Position numbers and translations under genes: made by a program. Source: Gaiellasilicea sp963784895 (GTDB lineage: Bacteria > Actinomycetota > Thermoleophilia > Gaiellales > Gaiellaceae). Taken from it: a stretch of 64,000 nucleotides of DNA. The notes under the pieces are model-generated. The model saw only the letters and a list, made by a program, of their open reading frames with translations, was not told the origin of the DNA and did not search any database. The stretch is taken from contig CAWATM010000001.1 in assembly GCA_963784895.1 (NCBI GenBank), forward strand, positions 186,001-250,000. Reading direction: 5' to 3'. The number at the start of each line of letters is the position of its first letter. Position 1 is the stretch's first letter. Shown here one piece after another: positions 59,201 through 64,000 of the stretch.

Positions 59201-59791
59201 CTAGATCTCGCGTCGGCCGGCGAGAGCACGGCCGAGCGTGACCTCGTCGGCGTACTCGAGGTCGCCGCCGACGGGAAGGCCGCTGGCGAGCCGCGTCACG
59301 GTTGCGCGGTCGCGGAGCCGGTCGGCGAGGTACGCGGCGGTCGCCTCGCCGGTCATGTTCGGGTTCGTGGCGAGCACGACCTCGCGGATCTCGCCCTGGG
59401 CGACGCGCTGGAGCAGCTCGTCAATGCGGAGATGTTCCGGCTCGACCCCGTCGAGCGGCGAGAGTGAGCCGCCGAGCACGTGATAGAGGCCGCGGTACTC
59501 GTGCGTCCGCTCGAGCGAGATCACGTCGACCGGCTGCTCGACGACGCAGACGACCGTCCGGTCGCGGCGCGTGTCGAGGCAGATCCCACAGAGCTCCTGC
59601 TCGGTCAGGTTGCCGCACTCGCGGCAGAAGCGCACACGCTCCTTCACATCCTCGATCGCCGCAGCCAGCGCGAGCGCCTCGTCCTTCGTCGCCGAGAGGA
59701 CGTGAAACGCGAGCCGCTGCGCCGTCCGCGAGCCGATCCCCGGCAGGCGCGTCAGCTGCGCGACGAGATTGTCGACGGACGGGCTCAGCAC
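59201..59791 (-). CDS. recR: Recombination protein RecR
   Basis: 196 residues from a GTG. VAQLTRLPGIGSRTAQRLAF is the helix-hairpin-helix, FCRECGNLTEQELCGICLD the C4 zinc finger, and VVEQPVDVISLERTHEYRGL with VLGGSLSPLDGVEPEHLRID the Toprim domain. RecR works with RecF/RecO in gap repair. Length and order are canonical. No dnaX or ybaB neighbour is present downstream; upstream lies the LuxR-type regulator. Confidence 0.96.
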   Translation of the reverse strand: MLSPSVDNLVAQLTRLPGIGSRTAQRLAFHVLSATKDEALALAAAIEDVKERVRFCRECGNLTEQELCGICLDTRRDRTVVCVVEQPVDVISLERTHEYRGLYHVLGGSLSPLDGVEPEHLRIDELLQRVAQGEIREVVLATNPNMTGEATAAYLADRLRDRATVTRLASGLPVGGDLEYADEVTLGRALAGRREI

Positions 59792-59821
59792 GCCCGCAGC
59801 CTAGCCGTCCAATTCGGACGT

Positions 59822-59839
59822 GCGAGGCGTACGCCTCGC
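59822..59839. other. 18-bp perfect palindrome between recR and the NarL-type regulator
   Basis: GCGAGGCGTACGCCTCGC at 59822-59839, immediately before the regulator's stop codon side, with a smaller hairpin (CGTCC/GGACG) at about 59807-59821. Could be a transcription terminator element or a dimeric protein-binding site upstream of recR (minus strand). No T-tract. Confidence 0.5.
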
Positions 59840-59845
59840 TCCCGG

Positions 59846-60538
59846 TTACCCGGTAGCGAGGCGTGCGCGACGAGCGTCGACAGCGTGCGCGTTGGCAGGC
59901 AGCAGGCCGTTCAGCTGCGCCCAGCGGGCCGCTTCGGTGCGATTTGCGACGTCCAGCTTGCGATAGACGTTCGAGAGGTGGAACTTCACCGTCTGCTCGG
60001 TCACCCAGAGCATCTTCGCCAAGGTCGCGTTCGAGTGACCCTCCGCGACGAGCTGGAGGATCTCCCGCTCGCGCCGCGTCAGCTCGGCGACCTCGCTGCT
60101 CTCCGTTGCAGGCGACCACGAGGCCGCCGGTGCCGGGCGTGAGCCGGCGAAGTACACGGAGTGCTGGAACGCCTGCCGAATCGCCGACGCGAGATCGTCC
60201 GGATGGGCGCTCTTGACCACGTACGCTCCCGCGCCGGCCTCGAGTGCCTTGTCGATGTACTCCGTCTCCGTGTGCGCCGAGAGCACGACAGCACGGAGAT
60301 CCGGAACGAGCGCACGCGCCTTGATGATGCACTCGATGCCGTCGATCTCGCCTTCGGTCATCTCGATTCCCGTCACGAAGACGTCAGGCCGATGCGCGCC
60401 GATCAGCGCGAGCGCCTGCGTCGGCGTCGTGGCCTTGCCAGCGACACGGACGTCGATCCTTGCCAGCACGAGCTCAACCGCCTCGAGCCATAGTGGCTGC
60501 CTGTCCAGGAGGACTGCAGAGTGATTCGCTTTCAACAC
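59846..60538 (-). CDS. NarL/LuxR-type regulator with degenerate receiver domain
   Basis: 230 residues from GTG 60538 (VLKANHSAVLLDRQPLWLEA). The N-terminal receiver lacks the usual acidic pair (LLDRQ instead of VDDH). At the phosphoacceptor position it has Gly (DVFVTGIEM where NarL has LLDLNM), while the Lys of YVVKSAHPDDL is kept. The C-terminal LTRREREILQLVAEGHSNAT and MLWVTEQTVKFHLSNVYRKL form a complete LuxR helix-turn-helix. It probably does not respond by Asp phosphorylation. No histidine kinase is adjacent. Targets unknown. Confidence 0.88.
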   Translation of the reverse strand: MLKANHSAVLLDRQPLWLEAVELVLARIDVRVAGKATTPTQALALIGAHRPDVFVTGIEMTEGEIDGIECIIKARALVPDLRAVVLSAHTETEYIDKALEAGAGAYVVKSAHPDDLASAIRQAFQHSVYFAGSRPAPAASWSPATESSEVAELTRREREILQLVAEGHSNATLAKMLWVTEQTVKFHLSNVYRKLDVANRTEAARWAQLNGLLPANAHAVDARRARLATG

Positions 60539-61045
60539 GAAAGGGCCGCCTTCCGAGTAGGTACTTCGCCCCTCTCCCCATAAGAGGGTCGTTCGAATGT
60601 ACTGCAGACTGCGGCAAACCGCAAGAGACTCGCCCGAACCTTTGGCTAGGCGCCGAGCAGCTTCGGTCGGTTGCCTGATCTCGTTCGCGACCGGCATCCC
60701 CCCGTTCGGCCAGCAGATTTCCATAGGTGCGATGCGATACGTTCCGCGCGACGCGGGGCAGGGCCGCCGCCCCTCGTTTCCCCATCGCTCGGGTCGAAAC
60801 CGGGCGAACGGTGCCGAGGTGCTCCCCGGAGGACCAAGCCGTGGAGCACCTCGATCATTTTTCGGGTGTGCGTGCGTCCGGTGCCCGCCCGAAGCTCGTA
60901 GCAGCGACTACGTATCGCGCGGGCGGCGCCTTGCTTGGTCGGGGGCGACCGTCGATCCACCCGGCGGTTTGCGCGTTTCTGCACTTTCGGCCCTGTCGCC
61001 AGTGCTCGGAGCCGGTCATGGTTCGACCGAGACAGGGAGATGCGG
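60539..61045. other. 500-bp non-coding region with a hairpin/T-run at 60815-60862
   Basis: No convincing reading frame. At 60815-60825 and 60843-60853 lies an 11-bp perfect inverted repeat (CGAGGTGCTCC / GGAGCACCTCG) followed by ATCATTTTT, a terminator shape for a plus-strand transcript. Upstream (60580-60720) are several short self-complementary segments (for example CCTCTCCCCATAAGAGG). A small RNA or leader upstream of the gene at 61046 is possible; promoters of the regulator must also lie here. Confidence 0.45.
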
Positions 61046-61288
61046 ATGCGGATTCGAATCAGCCAGCCGGCGCTCGTGCCCGACTTGGTCGAGTTTCTCG
61101 GCCGGGCGTCGTGCACGACCGAGTCCGTCCGCGGATCGGTCGTGCAAGTGGTGTTGCCGAGCGTGTCCGACGATGTGCGTGCCCGTCGCGACCTCGACCT
61201 CTACCTCGCAGCGTGGCGCGGGCTCCACCCGCCCGTCGAAGCGACGATCCTCGACGATCAGGCCGTCTCGCCCGCGACGCCTGCATAG
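61046..61288 (+). CDS. Small conserved-looking protein, unknown function
   Basis: About 80 residues. AGGGAG just before the ATG pair at 61040/61046 favours 61046 as start. RIRISQPALVPDLVEFLGRA, VVQVVLPSVSDDVRARRDLD and LYLAAWRGLHPPVEATILDD look like a real small alpha/beta protein with host-like codon usage, a type often found as a hypothetical protein in this actinobacterial group. Its 3' end overlaps the convergent LysR gene by 31 bp. No function assigned. Confidence 0.6.
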   Translation: MRIRISQPALVPDLVEFLGRASCTTESVRGSVVQVVLPSVSDDVRARRDLDLYLAAWRGLHPPVEATILDDQAVSPATPA

Positions 61289-62193
61289 AGGACGCCCTCG
61301 CCGAACTCGGCGAGCCGGCGCTCGGCCAGCTCGAGGAACGCGCGGGCGGCCGGCGAGACGGGAGCGCCGCGCCGGGCGATGAAGGCGAAGTCGTCGTAGA
61401 GCGGTTGGGCGAACGATGCCCGGCCGAGCTTGCGGAACGACGGCCGGTGCTCGAGCGCCGCCTTCGGCGCGATCGTGTCCCCGAGGCCGCTGACGGCGAG
61501 CTCGAGCGCGGCGTCCATGTCCTCGATCTCGATCACGGGCTCGAGCTGGACGCCGGCGCGCTGCGCCCGCTCGCGCAGCTGTCGGCGGGTCGGGTCGCTC
61601 CAGCCGTAGCCGGCGTCGTAGAGGATCAGCGGCGCGCGCGCGAGCTGCTCGATCGTGACCGGCTCGCGGACCCGCTCGGGGTCTCGGCTGACGTAGACGA
61701 CCTCCTCGCGCCGCGCCGGGCGGAGCTCGAGCCCCTCGTCGTCGACGGGCAGTACGACGAGAGCCGCCTCGAGCCGACCCCGGCGCACGTCCTCCGCCAC
61801 CGCGGACGAGTTCTGGCCGACGAGCCGGAGGCGCACGTTCGGATGCCGGGAGCGGAAGTCGGCCACGAGCCTCGCAAGCAGGAAGCCCGACGCCGTCCCG
61901 AACATGCCGATGCTGAGCGTGCCGCCGGTGAGCTCACGCACCTCGGTGACGGCCTCGCGCGCCTCGGCGAGCGCGGCGAGCACCCGCTCCGCCTCGGGGC
62001 GGAAGGCGCGACCCGCCTCGGTGAGGACGACGCCGCGGCCGACGCGCGCGAAGAGCTCGACCCCGAGCTCGGCCTCGAGCGAGCGGACCTGCTCCGAGAG
62101 CGAGGGCTGGGCGAGATAGAGCGCGCGGGCCGCGCGGCTGAACGAACCGTGCTCGGCCGTGGCGAGGAAGTAGCTGAGCTGCTGCAGAGTCAT
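61258..62193 (-). CDS. LysR-family transcriptional regulator
   Basis: 311 residues. MTLQQLSYFLATAEHGSFSR and ARALYLAQPSLSEQVRSLEA are the LysR winged-HTH; the rest (LSIGMFGTASGFLLARLVAD onward) is the periplasmic-binding-protein-like effector domain. It diverges from the EamA transporter 62 bp away, which is the classic arrangement of a LysR regulator and its target. The intergenic TTCCCTATGGAAGTT (around 62198-62215) is an imperfect inverted repeat that could be its T-N11-A box. Confidence 0.92.
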   Translation of the reverse strand: MTLQQLSYFLATAEHGSFSRAARALYLAQPSLSEQVRSLEAELGVELFARVGRGVVLTEAGRAFRPEAERVLAALAEAREAVTEVRELTGGTLSIGMFGTASGFLLARLVADFRSRHPNVRLRLVGQNSSAVAEDVRRGRLEAALVVLPVDDEGLELRPARREEVVYVSRDPERVREPVTIEQLARAPLILYDAGYGWSDPTRRQLRERAQRAGVQLEPVIEIEDMDAALELAVSGLGDTIAPKAALEHRPSFRKLGRASFAQPLYDDFAFIARRGAPVSPAARAFLELAERRLAEFGEGVLYAGVAGETA

Positions 62194-62255
62194 AGGCGTT
62201 CCCTATGGAAGTTCAAGAGAACTCAGACTAGCCCTTCTGCTCGGAGGCCCCTACC

Positions 62256-63215
62256 GTGAGATCCATGTTCGGCTCACGGTCACCCGAGCGCATCGGCGCG
62301 GTGCTGTGTCTGGTCGCGGGCGGCTCGTTCGCACTCCAGCCCGTGCTCGTCCGGCTCGCCTTCGACGGCGGCGCGAGCGTGGCCTCGGTCGGTGCGATCC
62401 GCTTCGCGCTCGCCGCCGCAGTCTTCGCGCTGCTCGCGCGCAGGGCGATCACCGCGGCGCCGGCACGGACGCTGATCGCCCCGTTCGTGCTCGGCCTGAC
62501 GATCTACAGCCTCGAAACCGGCCTCTTCTTCGCGTCGCTCGAGCGGATCGACGTCTCGCTCGCGTCGCTCCTGATGTGCAGCTACCCGGCGCTCGTCGTC
62601 GCCGGCGCGGTGCTGCTGCGGCGCGAGCGTGCGTCGCGCCGTCGTGGGCTCGCGCTCGTGGTCGCGCTCGCCGGCGTGGCGCTCGTGCTCGCCGGCGGCA
62701 TCGGCGGCGCGCTCGATCCGGCCGGGACCGGTCTCGCCCTCGCGGCTGCGATCGCCTACGCCGCCTACGTGCTCGTGTCCGACCGCTTGCTCGGCACGAC
62801 CGAGCCGCTCGTCCTCGCGACGATGCTCTGCGCCGGCGCGGCGATCGCCTTCGCGCTCGGCGGCACCGCGACCGGCTCGCTCGAGTCGACCCGCCCGTCG
62901 ACCCTGTTGGTCGTCGGCGCGATCGCGCTCGTCGCGACCGTGCTCCCGATCGCCGCGTTCCTCGGCGGCGTCCACCGGATCGGCCCCTCGAAGGCCACGA
63001 TCCTCGGCACGATCGAGCCGCCGGTGACGATCGCGCTCTCGGCGCTCGTCTTCGGCGAGCGCCTCGGAGCGGTGCAGCTGCTCGGCGCCGTGCTCGTCGT
63101 CTCGGCGGTCGTGATCCTGCAACTCCGGCGCCGTCCGAAGCTCCGCCCGGTGCCACAGCCGGCCCCGCGGCCCCTCCCTGATCCCGTTCCCGAGACCGAG
63201 CGAATAGCTGCGTAG
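62256..63215 (+). CDS. EamA/DMT-family transporter
   Basis: 319 residues from GTG 62256, which has CGGAGG 8 bp upstream; ATG 62265 is an alternative. Ten hydrophobic segments in two EamA halves (AVLCLVAGGSFALQPVLVRL; LALVVALAGVALVLAGGIGG; ... ATVLPIAAFLGGVHRIGPSK; ILGTIEPPVTIALSALVFGE, the conserved EP motif). Likely a metabolite exporter, possibly controlled by the divergent LysR protein. Confidence 0.9.
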   Translation: MRSMFGSRSPERIGAVLCLVAGGSFALQPVLVRLAFDGGASVASVGAIRFALAAAVFALLARRAITAAPARTLIAPFVLGLTIYSLETGLFFASLERIDVSLASLLMCSYPALVVAGAVLLRRERASRRRGLALVVALAGVALVLAGGIGGALDPAGTGLALAAAIAYAAYVLVSDRLLGTTEPLVLATMLCAGAAIAFALGGTATGSLESTRPSTLLVVGAIALVATVLPIAAFLGGVHRIGPSKATILGTIEPPVTIALSALVFGERLGAVQLLGAVLVVSAVVILQLRRRPKLRPVPQPAPRPLPDPVPETERIAA

Positions 63216-63357
63216 AGATTAAGAATGTGTAGGGAAAGTCAATCTTGTGAAATAAAGGGTGGCCAGCGGCGTTCTAACTAGCAGCGACGCACCCGGCCGC
63301 CCGTGAGGCTGCCGCGACGACTGTGTCGGCTGGCACCCGAACACCTTGGAGGAACAA
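63216..63357 (+). promoter_or_regulatory. Promoter/leader of the principal sigma factor gene
   Basis: 142 bp with an AT-richer start (63216-63260) that stands out in this GC-rich DNA and is a reasonable promoter site. A ribosome binding site GGAGGA at 63348-63353 lies 4-5 bp before the TTG start. No exact -35/-10 assignment is made. Confidence 0.5.
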
Positions 63358-64000
63358 TTGCGCACGGATCTAGCTTTGGGCACTGACGCCCTGGAACTGA
63401 ACTCGGCCATCACCGCCTTCCTGCACGACGCAGAGGAGCGCGGGCACGTGGCCGCCGCCGAGCTCGAGGCGCTGCACGTCGAGCACGATCTCGACGAGGA
63501 GGCCGTCGAGGCGCTCCGCGCTGCCCTTGCCGCGGCGGACGTGGAGATCGAGGAGACCGCCGACGACGCGGAGGTCGGGCTCGACCTCCGGCCGTCCGCG
63601 CCGGTGGGCACCACCGACAGCCTGCAGCTCTTCCTGAACGAGATCGGCCGCCACGAGCTCTTGACCGCCGCCGAGGAGGTGGCGCTCGCGAAGCGGATCG
63701 AGCGTGGCGACCTGGCCGCGAAGGAGCGGATGACGAACGCGAACCTGCGGCTCGTCGTCTCGATCGCGAAGCGCTATCAGGGCCACGGGCTGCCGCTGCT
63801 CGACCTGATCCAGGACGGCACGATCGGCCTCAACCGGGCGGTGGAGAAGTTCGACTACCGCAAGGGCTTCAAGTTCTCGACCTATGCGACGTGGTGGATC
63901 CGCCAGGCCTGCCAGCGCGCGGTCGCGAACCAGTCGGACACGATCCGGATCCCGGTGCACGTGCAGGAGCGCCGGCTGAAGCTGCGCCGCGCCAAGCAGC
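63358..64000 (+). CDS. rpoD: Principal RNA polymerase sigma factor (sigma-70), 5' part
   Basis: Open from TTG 63358 to the window edge (214 residues). Residues 1-90 are a short acidic region 1.1 (SAITAFLHDAEERGHVAAAE, then DLDEEAVEALRAALAAADVE). DSLQLFLNEIGRHELLTAAE is region 1.2; NLRLVVSIAKRYQGHGLPLL, DLIQDGTIGLNRAVEKFDYR and KGFKFSTYATWWIRQACQRA are regions 2.1-2.4; SDTIRIPVHVQERRLKLRR begins region 3. The region 2 sequence is that of a group 1 sigma factor. Start chosen from the strong GGAGGA site. Confidence 0.93.
   Translation, partial: MRTDLALGTDALELNSAITAFLHDAEERGHVAAAELEALHVEHDLDEEAVEALRAALAAADVEIEETADDAEVGLDLRPSAPVGTTDSLQLFLNEIGRHELLTAAEEVALAKRIERGDLAAKERMTNANLRLVVSIAKRYQGHGLPLLDLIQDGTIGLNRAVEKFDYRKGFKFSTYATWWIRQACQRAVANQSDTIRIPVHVQERRLKLRRAKQ

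Noticed and set aside
60580..60760. A known riboswitch (c-di-GMP or cobalamin type)
   Set aside because: GGCAAACCGC looked suggestive but the conserved core segments of these classes are not present in order.
1..64000. tRNA, rRNA or CRISPR arrays
   Set aside because: No cloverleaf-type T-loop/anticodon combination, no rRNA core sequence and no short regularly spaced direct repeats were found on reading both strands.

Overview
The window is high-GC bacterial DNA, most likely an actinobacterium of the Thermoleophilia type (Gaiellales/Solirubrobacterales). This is inferred from strong G/C bias at codon position 3, frequent GTG/TTG starts, the actinobacterial-style lysC-asd pair, a principal sigma factor, and secreted NHL/Ig-like proteins with 'WRRCD' repeats. 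It looks like a metagenome or draft assembly, because many otherwise well-preserved genes carry single-base indels.

Region 1 (1-53.2 kb) is a large cell-surface polysaccharide island. It holds about ten glycosyltransferases (GT2, GT4, GT11 and GT39-like), two MOP-superfamily flippases (21.6 and 35.4 kb), an O-antigen polymerase/ligase-type membrane protein with a Wzz-like partner (32.7-35.0 kb), two glutamine-dependent asparagine-synthase-like amidotransferases (18.8 and 30.8 kb) and several SAM methyltransferases. Nucleotide-sugar genes include a CDP-deoxyhexose set rfbF-rfbG-rfbH (4.7-7.9 kb), sugar epimerases, an RmlC-like cupin and a DegT aminotransferase. Secreted proteins are interspersed: a GH30-like glycosidase (7.9-9.2 kb), a 5-kb NHL/Ig/LamG protein with three ~870-bp tandem repeats (9.35-14.3 kb), and two beta-helix proteins whose cores form a near-identical 1,057-bp inverted repeat (27.6-28.6 and 42.7-43.8 kb). 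The island ends with an acyl-CoA-dehydrogenase / adenylation-enzyme / carrier-protein cassette (49.2-52.2 kb) resembling pyrrole-2-carboxylate cassettes, followed by an FkbM methyltransferase.

Region 2 (53.4-64 kb) is tidy chromosomal backbone: a secreted GYWKTH protein, a DegT aminotransferase with a hexapeptide acyltransferase, a secreted metallophosphatase, asd, lysC, recR, a NarL-type regulator with a degenerate receiver, a LysR regulator, an EamA transporter and the 5' part of the principal sigma factor gene.

The main unexplained structure is the frameshifts. Nearly all those I could resolve fall at codon third positions (or other synonymous positions). Either one extra base is present that would be the synonymous alternative, or the wobble base is missing. 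The tandem repeats supply an internal proof: one copy has A, another has G, and the third has AG at the same site. I infer that the consensus has concatenated or dropped alleles at polymorphic sites, so most 'broken' genes here are probably intact in the organism. A second signal is near-complete loss of C at synonymous sites of the coding strand in the repeat parts of the secreted proteins.
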